Notes: generated by a model from the sequence alone, not told the origin. DNA of 64,000 nucleotides from Byssochlamys sp. IMV 00236 (GCA_001931875.2 MSJH02000637.1:62001-126000); one strand, 5' to 3'. Shown: positions 38,784-51,067, numbered from the stretch's first letter. Program-made: numbers and translations.

Positions 38784-41377
38784 CTATTGCCCGTCCTGCC
38801 TTTGGAATGCAGGAACCTTCAGTTCTTCGCCCTCATTGGCATTCTTCAAGATGATATCCTTCAAGATGATATCGCCTTGTGCAGGTTCAAATCCAAGTTG
38901 CTTTTGCTTTCCTTTTTTTGATGATGACGGCGATGTCGATGGCTCCGGCACGATATCTTCTGCTGCATCCTTCTTAGAGGCGGAATCAGACTGGGAAACA
39001 GATTGGGCCAAAGAAACAGGGTCCTCAGCGATGACCTTTCTGGTCTTTCCCCATCCAAAGGAGTCCATGTTCCAGCATGAATACAGCAGGACGGAAATGT
39101 TAATGAATGGACCACAGAAAGTATACAGCGCACAGCCGGCCCAGAATTGGAAGCGATCACGCCAGGCATTGCACAACCACATAGGGATGAACAGGTAGTA
39201 AACAATGGGGACCAACATAACGCTGACAAAACACATGATAATCCAGGCAGGAGTGTCTAATACCCAGTTAGTGGTTCTGTCGTCAAGTCTCTTGACTTTA
39301 GGTGCTTTTACTTACGGGTCAAAGCGAAGATGAAACTGACAACGCTTGCAAAAATGAAGAAATTCAGGAACCAGGTAAGGCAGTTGACGACAGCGATGAT
39401 TCTCTCGAACCATTGGACACCAGGCGCCCACACCAGAAGCAAGTCGTTAGACGTGGCACCAAGTGACCAACGTCTGCGCTGGGATAAGAATACAGACCAT
39501 GTGTACGGGACGTCGGTGTAGGCCTTCGCCTTCAAAGCTTGACGAGTCTGGACTTTGGGACGCATAGAGAGCATGTGGCATACGTGGTTACGGTCCTCAC
39601 TGGCTGTAGCCCGGATTTGGGTCAACATGCCATCGGTCAGTGTGGGACAGTAACCGAACTTTTCGACCAGGACTTCCTGACCACAGGTCTCTTCACATAT
39701 CTTCAGCAGTTGACAGCACCCTGGAAGGCAGGACACCTTATGAGTGGCAATAGACTGATGCAGACGACGAAGACCTTGAGCAATAGTGTACTCTGCAGAT
39801 TGGTATAGACGCCATGGGTCCCAGTGGCCGTCTTTCCAGTCGACAGCGACGTAACCGCAGACTCCAACTGTGTGGGGGTACCGCGACTCCTTAAGGAGCT
39901 CGGAGATGCAGTAGTCGTCGAAAACCGTGTCCGCGTCCATTCCGACCAGGTGGTCAACGTTGTCAATGCCCGCCTCCTTCAGGAACGAAGCCATGAATCC
40001 GAAGAACCTGGGTGAGAAGACGGTTTCAGGATGCTCCGCGCGCACATTGTAGTTGTAGAGGAACGAGCGGACAACAATGAGGCTGTCTCGCTTTCCTTGG
40101 TTCTGCTGCTTCACAATGCAGAAGTACGGGACGCCTCGGTAGGTGCCCTTCTGGACAACAACATCCATGAATTCCTGATCCCAGGCTAGGTATGCGCCGC
40201 GAATGCGAACTCGGTAGTCTTTCTGCACGAGAATGTCTTCGAAGAGATAATCTGCTGTCGTCTTATCCATCCCAGGGCCGCGCACCTTACCGTCACAGAT
40301 AATCATAACTGCTTGGGGATGCTGTCCAATGTCCTTCTGTGTGACAAGGGAGTCTAGTGACTTCGTCATCTCCTCCATGGTCTCATTATAGCACGGGATT
40401 AGGAGCACCAGGCTTTCAGGCTTCTCAGGCATGATCTGTTTTTCCGGGAATATTCGATGCCAGATAACATGAGCGCCGATCGAGAAGACCATGAGGCAGT
40501 TCAGTGCGACAGTAGCTGTGATGAATGGAAGGAGGACATAAGCGAATCTAGGCCACCACCAGGTGACGAAGATGAAAAATCCATTCATCAGGACGACTGC
40601 TGCTTGCATGAGATATTTTTGAGAGACAATGGTCCTTCTGCCTCGTCGGCGAACCTTTGGAGTATCCTCAACCCGAGCCTTTGGTGTTGCAGTTGTGATG
40701 CAATCTTGCCATTCCTCAATGGAGGGTTCTGACGGGCCATGGGCTTGGAGATTCTTCTCCTCGGCACTCGATCCGGGTAGTGCTTCGACAGCAGCAGAAG
40801 CTGACTCTTCTTCGATGTCGATATCCCAGCTGCCTCGCGGCCCTGCTGGTGGCACAAATGGCTGTGCCAGGGGCTCTGGGGTAATCAAGGAGCTCTTTCG
40901 TTTGCCCTTGAGTGTGAGATCAGGCGAGGAAACGCTGGTAAGTGAAGAGTCATCCTTGAGCTCTGAGCTGTGAGCGGTCTCATATCGACTGATCACGTCG
41001 AATGAAACTGGCGACGAGGTCCTTCGCTGGCCGAAACCATCTGGGACCGTTGACTTTGAAGAGGGCGAAGAACTGCTCTGGGCATTCGAGGATTGCGTCG
41101 TAGTAGCCTCTATAGCTACCTCAGCACTGCGGGTAGATGAGCCCGAGGCAGATCGACCGGATGAGATTGAGCGAGTAGAAACTATCGGTATTTTGGACGG
41201 CAGCGTGGAGAACACTTTCCCTAGAATCGACCTTCTGCCCCTGCTATGGCTGCTTTTCACTTTCGCGATCGCAACTTTTTGAGGCAAAGTGATGGTCTTG
41301 ACTGCGATGGGCAGCCCATCTTGGTTGGCTGATTGAAACACCACCTCTCCGTTCTGAGGTCCGATGGTACACATCAT
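38784..41377 (-). CDS. Chitin-synthase-like processive glycosyltransferase (GT2)
   Basis: It is a membrane glycosyltransferase predicted to polymerise a nucleotide sugar into a beta-linked chain and extrude it. Two exons, 41377-39316 and 39256-38784, join in phase to give 844 residues. The N-terminal 240 residues are Ser-rich and disordered. Hydrophobic segments near 258-320 (AAVVLMNGFFIFVTWWW and the next) precede the GT2 domain. Key motifs are LVLLIPCYNETMEEM, VGMDADTVFDD (DxD region) near 477, ASEDRN near 593, and QRRRW near 630. Four or so membrane segments follow, then a hydrophilic Ser/Lys-rich tail. It lacks the myosin and cytochrome-b5 domains of class V/VII enzymes and is shorter than class I-III. 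It is better called a chitin/hyaluronan-synthase-like GT2 than a housekeeping chitin synthase. Confidence 0.85.
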
Positions 41378-42126
41378 GAGATGTTACCGATGGCGGCGAC
41401 GGGAAGAATAGTAAACAAAGTATGAGTACTATTTGTGTATGGGGGTATTCTTTCGTCTTGTGGAATTGAAGGTATCCTTCCGCCTGCGGGAGACCTTAAG
41501 AATTGCACGATTGACGTCGGGCGTGGCAATCAATGGTCATATACCTGGAGGTTCCGGGTGGGAGGCAAATTTCAGAGACCTCTGGCCCCGAAAATAATAA
41601 CAGAAAAGACAGAAACTGCTCGTGGATAATGGCGTGCGCATTGCGTCCAACGATTTCTGGCCCGTGTTTACTCGATTAGTTTCTGGCCAAAGTATCTGGC
41701 CAGGCTCGCGGAGCCCTTTGTCACGATCGACACTATGAAGCCCACGTCCACTAGCTGCTGAGCGAATAGGAATCCCAAGGTCTAGATCATACTCACGAAC
41801 CGTGGATCTGACAGTTCTGCGCCTCCAACGTTATTTTAACTTTGGATCGTTCGCTGGTTTCGCCAACTTCCGAATACGGCCATTACCGTCAATACAAGGG
41901 CAAAACACATCGCGTAAAATTCCCTAGGATCACAATCTCAGTAATGATATTATCATCGTCTCTGAACGGAGGCAAACATGCTTCCTTGGCCTACGAGGCC
42001 TACCTGACGGATCTGGCTTCAGGCCAAGACCTTAAGAATATTGCCCATCACCCGTTCATCCTACCTATACCTCATTGTAACTCACAAAGATCAAACGTAC
42101 AGATTAACGGAGAAGCAATAACGACA
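41378..42126. promoter_or_regulatory. Divergent promoter of the GT2 and GH18 genes
   Basis: The two genes start 750 bp apart and point away from each other. An open frame upstream of the GH18 ATG runs in the same frame from 41842, but it has no domain and its start is weak, so I keep it as leader. Confidence 0.5.
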
Positions 42127-43367
42127 ATGGACTATTTCCCTTTTGTCCACGGCTCCTATTACCCTTCCTGGAAGGTTTACAGAGGGCAAACACCCTCGAC
42201 ACTGGACCTGGCCGCCACAACTCATGTTTTCTATGCTTTCTTGAGGTGAGTACATACCACCGTCTATTCTGGGAGATGGAGGAGCCACAGACTAACTATT
42301 CCTCGTTGGGTAGACTTCTCCCCAATGGCGACATTCAGGTAAGCTTGACCAGATGCGACCCACGTTCCACCTAACTGACTGTTCGCTTAGCATCTGGACG
42401 AAAAGGCTGACCTTGAGTACCCCACTGACGGGACAAAGGGCTGTCTGAATGCTCTGTCACTCCTCAAGCGTGAGAGGTTCCCCCATCTGAAGCTCATAGT
42501 GTCTCTTGGGGGTGGCAGTGGAAGTGGTCCATTCGCGGAACTCGCTGCTGTCCCTGAAAGTCGCGCTAGACTTGCGCAATCTGTGCGCAAGTTCGTTGAT
42601 CAATATGGATTTGATGGCGTCGATGGTATGAAAGCTCATTCTTTTACTCTCTCATCCTCACATTCCCTCATGGCATATTGACCAACATCGACCTAGTCGA
42701 CTGGGAGCACCCATCCACACCGGAGCAGGGCAAGAACTACGTTATTCTCCTCGGGGAGCTCCGAAAAAGCCTCCCCGCCCCCAGGTATCTTCTTACCACG
42801 GCTTTGCCGGTTGGTGAATGGAGTCTGCGCCACATTAATCTAAAGACCGTGGGACAGCTAGTCGACCTAGTCAATCTGATGTGCTATGACTTTGCTGGCC
42901 CGTGGACTAAAATGTCAGGCCACCAGAGTCAACTGTACTCACCTACACGACCCCACAATGACTTTGCGAAGCGATCCGTCCATGGGGCTGTGACTTATTT
43001 TCTCTCTCACGGAGTTCATCCTCGCAAGATCGTACTCGGGATTCCACTTTATGGCCGGCAGTTTCCGGGCCTGGACCGTGTTGGGCAGAGCTTCCATCGT
43101 TATGCTGGAGACGGAGGCATACTAGACTACAAGGACCTTCCTCCGCCAGGTGCCCAGGAGTTTGTTGACCAAAAGCTCGGTGCCGCCTATTGTGTCTCCA
43201 AGGATGCGGGATTTATTACCTATGACAACCCGACTACAGTAGCTGCTAAGGCGCAGTACGTGAAGGCGCACAAGTTAGGAGGACTATTCTACTGGACAGG
43301 CACTGCAGATGCTCCGCCAGGGCCTCGTAGCCTTATCACTACAGGATCGCGGGAACTGTTTTCTTAG
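42127..43367 (+). CDS. GH18 family glycoside hydrolase (chitinase-like), intracellular
   Basis: It is predicted to cleave chitin-like beta-1,4-linked GlcNAc chains. Four exons join in phase: 42127-42245, 42314-42338 (25 nt), 42391-42625 and 42697-43367, giving 349 residues. The catalytic motif DGVDVDWE is rebuilt exactly across intron 3 (residues 123-130, proton donor Glu130). The other GH18 motif, SLGGGSGSGPF, and later MCYDFAGPW, GIPLYGRQF and GLFYWTGTAD are intact. No signal peptide or binding module is present; the protein starts MDYFPFVHGSYYPSW. That suggests an intracellular enzyme acting near the synthase, not a secreted degrader. It is divergent from the GT2 gene. Confidence 0.9.
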
Positions 43368-43871
43368 TGAAGAGCATACCATGTTGCTCAAATTACATTG
43401 TGGCAGCGAAATTATTGTTTATAACCGTGTGATGTAGCATTTTTCTGGACTAGAAGTTGAGATAATTCGATGCCCAACAATTTAATTTTGATTCATTGGA
43501 AGCTAGGAGAGGAGAAGAAGCATTACCTGTGCGGACACTAGAGACTCTTGCACCAGCCGTCCAAATATAATTTCCAAGGATCTGTACTGGGTACAGTACA
43601 ATGAAAAAGACTATCTGCACTATTCAAGGTATATTCACTATTATGAAGTAATTCCAAGGAGAGATATGTTACATTTTTCTTTTTAGGAAACCTGTTAGGA
43701 ATGTTCATTCTTATAATAGCGGAGACCTAAGTAGATAAACTATATAACAAATCATTATTTCAGTATATATAAACCGTCCAACCTATCTATCCAATGATGA
43801 CAGCAATCAGGACATATACATGAATCGTTAAACTAAACGCCTCATACCAAAGTCATTTTCATTCTTTTTCT
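43368..43871. other. Convergent 3' intergenic region
   Basis: AT-rich sequence between the ends of the GH18 and nucleotide-sugar dehydrogenase genes. I see no coding potential. Confidence 0.4.
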
Positions 43872-45242
43872 TCACGATGCCGTAAAGTTCTCGACGTGGA
43901 CTCCATCAAGATTCCGTAGGACATCCATATCCAGCCCCACCTGGTTCACAGCGACGATGATAATATCGAACTGCTCCTCAAGAGATTCTTTGTTCCAGTC
44001 CTTCTGGTCATCCAGTCTGGGGACGTAGGGAACCGCTTCTTCACTGACAAGGGGGTCGGCAAACTCTACGTATGCCTCCCACTCGTCGAGCAAGTGGCGG
44101 GTGAGAGCAAGGCCAGGAGAGTTGCTCAGGACGGATTGACCACGCTTGAAGCCGACTCCAACTACGAGAACTCGAGTTCGGTCTGACTTTGGAGGTCCCG
44201 TCCAAGAAGCCTTCCGACGATTGAGGTATCTTCTCATCACACGATCACCCAATGTAGCAGGGCGATTAGCCATCTTCTCACTTGCTGCCTTGAGGAGAGG
44301 GAAGTCACAGTTGGAGAGAAGATAGTATGGGTTGACAGGAATGCAATGTCCGCCAACACCAAGCCCAGGAGAGTAGGGCATGTAGCCGAATGGCTTCGAG
44401 GCAGCAGCAGCAGACACTTCGTGTGGGTTGATCCCAAGAGTATGGCACGCATCGGCCATTTCGTTTGCGTGCGCAATGCAGACCATGCGCTGGCAGTTCT
44501 CGTAAAGCTTCGTCATCTCTGCGACCTCAGGGGAAGAGACAGGAACAAGGTTTCGGAATACTTGTTCGTATAGTTCTTGGATGCTGGATAATGAGCCGGG
44601 AACGATGTCATCAAGACCAGAAATGATCTTGGGAATATGTTCAAGAGGAGGATCGGTGCGGCCAGGGTCAACGCGCTCAGGCGACATGCCTGCCTTGAGA
44701 CCCTTCAGGAGCATGACCTCCTTCAGCAGGTCTCTGCTCATGCCCACTGCAACGGAGCTCTCAATGACGACTGTGGAGCCAGGTCGTGCGTATTGTGCAA
44801 CAAGATCAATGGCACTTCTGAGATGTTGTGTATCCACAGTGTTGTCATGGTGCAGCCGTGTAGGAACGGATATCAAGAAGTGTGTTGCAATCGCCAGTTC
44901 TTCCGGATTGGTGGTACAGTGGACCTTCAGGTTGGCCATCAGGGGCTCAATTTCCTTGAGACGACGTTGATCGACATCGAAGGCAATAACGTCGTGGACT
45001 CTCCCGAATGCAGTAGCAAGTTGGTAGCCGATGTAACCGACTCCAATAACAGCAACGATACTGCGACTTTCTCGGGGTGGTGGTGTGACCTCGATAATAG
45101 GCACGTCGAAGAAGTATTCATCTGCCTTCTCGAGATTGCCATTCGGCGGCGGCGTGGGGAGACCAGTATTAGAGCGCATCAAGCCCATGAGTGACCTTTT
45201 GTCCTCATAGACCGGAGTTGTAAACGACGGAACGAAATCCAT
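43872..45242 (-). CDS. UDP-N-acetylhexosamine-type 6-dehydrogenase (UDP-sugar dehydrogenase)
   Basis: It is predicted to oxidise the C6 of a UDP-sugar to a uronic acid with NAD, making a UDP-uronic acid precursor. It is a single exon of 456 residues from the ATG at 45242; the longer frame starts only with GTG. The N-terminal 60 residues are a fungal extension. The Rossmann motif is GVGYIGYQLA near residue 70. EMTKLYENCQRM near 242 has the conserved Lys. The catalytic Cys is in GVGGHCIPVNPYYLL near 297. The C-terminal UDP-binding segment is GVGFKRGQSVLSNSP. The GGHCIP-PYYL form is that of WbpA/WecC-type UDP-HexNAc dehydrogenases; ordinary UDP-glucose dehydrogenases have GFGGSCFPKD. The intron-free structure and bacterial-like motif hint at lateral transfer. 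The exact sugar is inferred. Confidence 0.88.
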   Translation of the reverse strand: MDFVPSFTTPVYEDKRSLMGLMRSNTGLPTPPPNGNLEKADEYFFDVPIIEVTPPPRESRSIVAVIGVGYIGYQLATAFGRVHDVIAFDVDQRRLKEIEPLMANLKVHCTTNPEELAIATHFLISVPTRLHHDNTVDTQHLRSAIDLVAQYARPGSTVVIESSVAVGMSRDLLKEVMLLKGLKAGMSPERVDPGRTDPPLEHIPKIISGLDDIVPGSLSSIQELYEQVFRNLVPVSSPEVAEMTKLYENCQRMVCIAHANEMADACHTLGINPHEVSAAAASKPFGYMPYSPGLGVGGHCIPVNPYYLLSNCDFPLLKAASEKMANRPATLGDRVMRRYLNRRKASWTGPPKSDRTRVLVVGVGFKRGQSVLSNSPGLALTRHLLDEWEAYVEFADPLVSEEAVPYVPRLDDQKDWNKESLEEQFDIIIVAVNQVGLDMDVLRNLDGVHVENFTAS

Positions 45243-48200
45243 TGTACAATATGAAGATATGTTTTTATTCACGGAACGGCTCACAGGTTCAAGAATTATG
45301 TCTTTATAAAGCTGATTCGGGGGAAGTTTGAAGTATTGAAATTTCCAGATTCCTTAGTATATATATGTGTTTTGAAACCTGAAGGGCAATATCAATCACT
45401 GCCTGTCCCCGAGGAACCAAGAACGCTCTCACGCCACCTTCCAGATGTCCATGATCCTCTGTTGTAATCTCGCCCCAGCATCTAGGCGGGTCCAGATTCC
45501 TGAGGTTCAAGCCTTAGCTTCTCTCCTCGTCTTCGTTGACCTCCTTCTGCATCGCAAGACAATAACGAGGTTGCGGAGGCGGATGACCGCATTAGTTGAA
45601 TAAGGTGATTAAACAGATCCCCTCGGACGCCAATTTGTCAATGTGTATGTAGAGGTAGATCGCTTACAATAACCCTCGCCTAGATAGGATTTATCAGGTG
45701 GTCATCATAGCCGGTGGTTAACGTACAAACTTAGCGTTGTAATGGTTTCATACTGTCTGTATTCTACTGTACGAGACGGTAACAGAGTACGCGGATAGAA
45801 CCATAGATCTTCCCGTTCTTAACCACGGTATGTAATCACGACCATTCTACTATAGTTCACAATAGGGCTGAAAAACTTTTTCCCGAGCAATCTAGATTTA
45901 TGTCTGGCCCATTACCGTCGATTATGTCCCCCGCAGTGTTTACAGGCAAAACGGCCCGACCGGTGTCATGGCGCTGGACAATGGAACTCTTTGAACTGTT
46001 GATCATGAATTCAGAGTTGACTTCAAGCTTGGCTACTGGTCTGATATCAGGCGGCTTTCATCGTTCTTGCTATCGTTCTTCCTATCAGATGATAGTTATA
46101 GTAGTATGATACAATATCCCAAGGATGTAGAGTCAGTAATCGAGACAGAAGAACTAAGCATCAATTGGTTACTTACTTCCAGTTGCCGGTTAGTTGGTAT
46201 GAAAAAAGGTATTCTATCTAAACATTGATGCCTGACTGCACGCATCCTGCCCATTAGAGCCGAACAAAACTATTTCGCTTGGTTTTCCTCGAAGTTGAAC
46301 AGTGGTCTGTTCTATACAGCGTTTCCAAGCTAACTCCGAAGAGGACGAACGAATGCAGCCGTTCGCGGGTTAGTTGCAAACTGTGGGTCCGTCGAAGTTT
46401 AAGCGAGTTCCTGCATTGAGCTTAATCCAACTGCTGCCAAGACTTCATCACCGGATTCGTGCTGAGCCGGCAAAAAGGGGGTGACAGTAGCCGACCAACC
46501 ATCATAGCAGTACATTCCAATATTATGGTCCAAGCGGCGTGGAGAGGATCTACGGTATTCTCCGAGACAGGTACGCTATATTCCGGTCATGTCCAGTGTA
46601 TAGAAGAATCTATTTCATGGGCCTAGCTGTATGCGGCTGTCATCGAGCGCTTTCATCGTCTAGAACTCGTCCAGACACAACAGTCTAGCCCTATACAAGA
46701 AAATATAAGCAGAAAAGACTAAGGTGATTTGATTTCAGTCTTCTAGTGAACCACGGGAGAGTAACAATTAGGGTAAAGGCTCCGTTTTCTTCCCATCTTC
46801 AGCATCGCCGGAAATGGAAATAATTGGGGCTGCAATGGGGAAATCCCAAAGAAAGAAGCGCTCTAGCTTCGGGAAGCTCCGAATGCGAAAAGCTAAGAAA
46901 TGGTTGAAATTTCCCTCGCTAGAGCACCCATCGTTACTGGTCGTAACCAGGGCCTTTCGTTGAAGCCACAGCGTCCAGATGTCTGGCGCTTGAGAAAAAC
47001 TCACCACGTGCTCAACAATGGCCAGAATTGTCCACGCCTTCCTCCACGTTTTTGAACAATTCAACTATGGACGGAACACCCCAACAATAGCTTACATCTC
47101 TAGGAACGTTAGTCGCGGAGATCTCCGCAGCCATATGGTGCAGGGGTCTTCATCCTTCTAGAACCCGATCTAAAGCCGCCACATGTCAGGAAAATCTGCT
47201 GATGGTAGGATTTGAGCAGAAACTTTCTCCTTTGAAATCGGTCGAGGAAAACGTTGTACTACGTCCTGAACATGAAAGAGTGTGCGATGATCTGCGCCAT
47301 GTTGTGAGCATATCTTCCCCCAAGCACTGCTGCCAAGCAATGCTGGCAAGCAAGTCCTCCTCGAAGAAGAGAGTATTCGGGCATGCAGAACACATTATCG
47401 GCGATTTTGGGTGATCATTATGAGATCACTCACCTCACTGCCGCTGAATGCAGCACGCACCTTGGTAAAATTACGGGCAGGACAATTCATTGTTCATATT
47501 ACGAGAACCTCTTCTATTGACTTTTACGTTCTACACCCCTATCAATATTTCCATATATGTCTGCTTTTTCTCCTTGACTGTCTGGCAAATAATCGGTAGC
47601 ACAGTCTCGCTTCCTCTTGCGTTTGGGGTATTATGACGTTTCGAAGTCATTATTCCTCCCAGGGGCACTTTACGGCAGCATGGTAACTTTGTCCCATGAA
47701 ATCATTTCCCCATATATATCAAAGCTACACACACTCCATCAACATGGGACAGGTCAAGGTTACACCCGTACGTCCATGCGCACCGTTAGCGTTCAGGATA
47801 GGCGGGATAAGCGCAGGTATGTGCTCAGTGGCACTTTAATCGCCTATATACTTTGACCTTTCCAATTAAATCGAGTAGATGTTGCATCACCTTCGTCATA
47901 TTAGAGTTGATGCGTGCCTGAGGATTCCAAGGGCTTTGGCGGTCGATTTCTACTAGGGTTGTTACCTCTGCGTCATAGCGAGAGGCAATGTCACATATGA
48001 CGATAAGTCACATTATAGAACATGCACATATCCTGAGTCTCACTGAATGTGAATCATGGTAATTGCGACCCAAGGCTTGGCATTTTGATCTAGCCTGTGA
48101 TGACCGCAGAGCTTCTGCTCAGTACATGACATCTAGCGAAGAAGGATTTGACGTTGTTGAACCAAAAGGAAATGAAGGCAATGCACTGATGTCACATGCA

Positions 48201-50500
48201 CAAGGATATATACTTGGAAATCTACAATACACAATAGTGACATAGAGATGCATAAATCCATTATCGACCTGGGTCAGCTGTAGTTATAGATAAGGTATTC
48301 TGATTTGGTCATCGCTAATCCGAGACTGAGAATTGTATCATGATCGAGTATACTATGGCACGTTGGACGACGCTGACAAGCTTGGGTATTCACTCCTCAT
48401 GTAATATTCTGCTGTTCCTATGCTACTATTAGCTTCTCAGTAGAGCCACTTAGTAAACGATCAGTGTAAGGACTGTTTCCTATGATATTATTTCCCAAGT
48501 AATAGAACAATACTATGTCGATGGCTCGAATATTGAAGGTCTTGCAGCGAGTGCTATCTACTTTACACGACTACCAGTGTCAAACTCACACTTCTTCCAG
48601 AGAAGAATATGTAGCATAATCTTGGCTTCCGTATCGACACGCGTCGGTAGGAAAATGCCAAAGCCGCATGTATTCTGTTCTGCTTGTATGTTTTCTTGGT
48701 GGCGATCAACACAAATATCGCAGAAAGGGGCAGATCCATTCATTTGAGGTGGTGCGAGTCGGAAAAAAACAAATTCTACCCTTTTATTAAAAGTATGATA
48801 TCCTTGAGGGGAAATTTGAAGCTGTTCATTCACCTACTCGTGACGGAAGGATCGGCATTCTGTCTGGATGAAATATTAATTCGCCTTATTGGTAATTTAT
48901 TGCTCGCTCTGTCTATACTGGAGGTTGACAATTTCTACCTCAGTATACTCCAGGAATACGATATCTTGAACCCTTGTGAGGAATTGATGGTTCTGGCAGG
49001 TCTATGTTTGCTATTTTAGAACAGAAAAGCCCCAGTAAATGGGATTTCTACGGTACATATTTCGCAACACTTGAAAGTAGTAGTACGATAGCTGTCTCAA
49101 TTCCATGAGGAGCGAGAATGCGCCGACTCATTCTAGCTTCTGTTTATGAGTTGTCAAACTCTAAGTGGCACGGAAGCGAAGGTATATCTGGAGCCTCTAG
49201 CGCAGTTGACGGTTAATTGCTCGAGCTGGATCTGGACCTTGGCCATATATTCATCTCCTAGTTACGCAAAGAACTTAGAGCCGAACTGTTCAACATGTTC
49301 TAATATACAAAGCAGTACAAAACACCTGATGCGAAGACATGTTATGATAAGTTACCATGCTCGCAGTCATTGTGCACTGAGACAAGCAAATATGCTGCTT
49401 CATAGTATAGTAAAGAGCTAATACCAGAGGATACCGCTGTTAGCATATAAAGTGTTCGTTGTATGAATCTCTTCCTCCTATATGATATATTCTCTTCAAA
49501 CAAAATAAGTAGACTGACAAATGTAAGATTTTATCTAATTGACAACTATATTATAGGGCGCCCACCTCCCAAATGTTTTCCTCACATTGTCTGATCCCAT
49601 TAATTATATATCGATACTATAATCGGATCTCTTTTTATCTGTGGCAAGGGAAGGACACGCAGTTGGTGCTTAAGGTAATCTGTTAGTGGCGCTAATATCG
49701 TGTAGTAACTTATATTGGCCTATATAGAGATTTACTGTCCACTTTGTTCTTATGATATTACTATATAATGGTGCTAGAAGTTTCTACTCGGAATGAAGCA
49801 ATTAAATCGCGCCATTGTCCATTTGAAAGTGAGTGACTATCTAATATCTAGAGTCGTCTGCTGATTATAAATGAAACATTGGAGGGAGTATAAAATTAAT
49901 AACAAATTAGCTTATCCTAGGAACTATGGCTGACTTGTCCCCCGTATCAGACCAGAAAGATATAGTCCTTTGCTTACCGAACCTCGCTTTCGATCAATTC
50001 TATATAATTACATGTCGGAGCATGCCTACAGGCAGACCTCCTGTCGTGTTTCTCCCACGCCTTCTAGCTCCACCCACAGGGATAAATAGGCTGAGCTAGC
50101 TGCTAGAGAATTCAAGCTCAGTGAGCTTCTCTCCAGATTACATGCTGCGTACTAGGCTCTTTCAACCTCTAAAATTTCCCATTGTGATTCTTTTCGACTA
50201 CGTATAGATCCATGATAGCTAAACGTTACACGTATGATCATGATCTACCTGGGCTCTAGACTTAATCTAGCAATATAGTAGACCTCTCAGATACCAGGTT
50301 TAGCATGAATATTACGCTATTCTTTCTTCCATCAGATGCTCTGAAGGGACAGTCAACAATTAAAATGGGTTTCTAGGTAGCTTACGGAACTGTGTCCATA
50401 ACCACGGACTTCTGTGTAAATGCCCATCAATTCCTACTCAGAGGTAAAAGTTCATAGGTATCTAAGTCTCCAAATGCATGTTTGAGCCGCGGTTTCCGTC
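45243..50500. other. Gene-poor AT-rich region of more than 5 kb
   Basis: I find no gene I can support. Open frames are short, out of phase with one another and low in family character. A minus-strand stretch near 46970-47200 contains PLHHMAAEIS, like an ankyrin repeat, surrounded by stops and frame changes; it may be a relic. The rest is AT-rich and may be old inactivated repeat sequence. Confidence 0.4.
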
Positions 50501-50751
50501 GAAATAGCCATAGTGTAAGGAATGAACAACTTGCCTATCTTAATAAACGATGGGAAGGAAGGCGCATCCACCCTAGAACAGCGAATATGGCCGTCTTTCT
50601 CGCCATCTATGAAATCAAATCTCTGGCTTTCAGTCCTTGACGTGCGTTTAGTTGTCCATTGCTGCGTCTCGTTGCGCTCTTGGTTTTCTCTTCTCTCTTC
50701 GTCATCCGGATTACGCCAAAGTCGTTACCTCTGCACTCATCCTGTGCTTTT

Positions 50752-50963
50752 CCTGGGTCCTTTTAGGAAACGGGGTTTCTCTCCAACTTATCTCTCTTTT
50801 CCTGGGTCCTTTTTGGGAAACAGGGTTCCTCTCTATCTCTCCTCCTGGGTCCTTTTAGGAAACGGGGTTTCTCTCCAACTTATCTCTCTTTTCCTGGGTC
50901 CTTTTTGGGAAACAGGGTTTCTCTCTATCTCTCCTCCTGAGTCCTTTGAGGAAACGGGGTTGC
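50752..50963 (+). repeat. Higher-order tandem repeat upstream of the nuclease-like gene
   Basis: Units start at 50752, 50801, 50844, 50893 and 50936 with CCTGGGTCC (the last is CCTGAGTCC and partial). A-type units are 49 bp and identical; B-type units are 43 bp and differ by one base. A and B alternate, making a 92-bp unit repeated twice. The core is GGGTCCTTTTAGGAAACGGG. A CT-rich stretch lies just before, and the ATG of the next gene is about 105 bp after the end, so the array is probably in the 5' leader. Confidence 0.9.
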
Positions 50964-51067
50964 AAAAAGGCAAGTCTTTTCTTCCTGCAATTGCTGACGA
51001 TAGTCTCTCGTTAGGCTGCATTTGCTATCGCTTTACCGACCGCTATTAAAAGCGCAACTCGAGTAAC

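Noticed and set aside
44637..45194. Plus-strand frame of 185 codons within the nucleotide-sugar dehydrogenase
   Set aside because: It is antisense to the conserved gene.
46768..47200. Possible ankyrin-repeat gene on the minus strand
   Set aside because: Only one short ankyrin-like piece is readable, with stops and frame changes on both sides.
50522..51049. Open frame through the first repeat array (repeated FLGPF-like peptide)
   Set aside because: Array unit lengths of 49 and 43 bp are not multiples of 3, so the peptide repeats come from frame cycling. More likely a transcribed leader.
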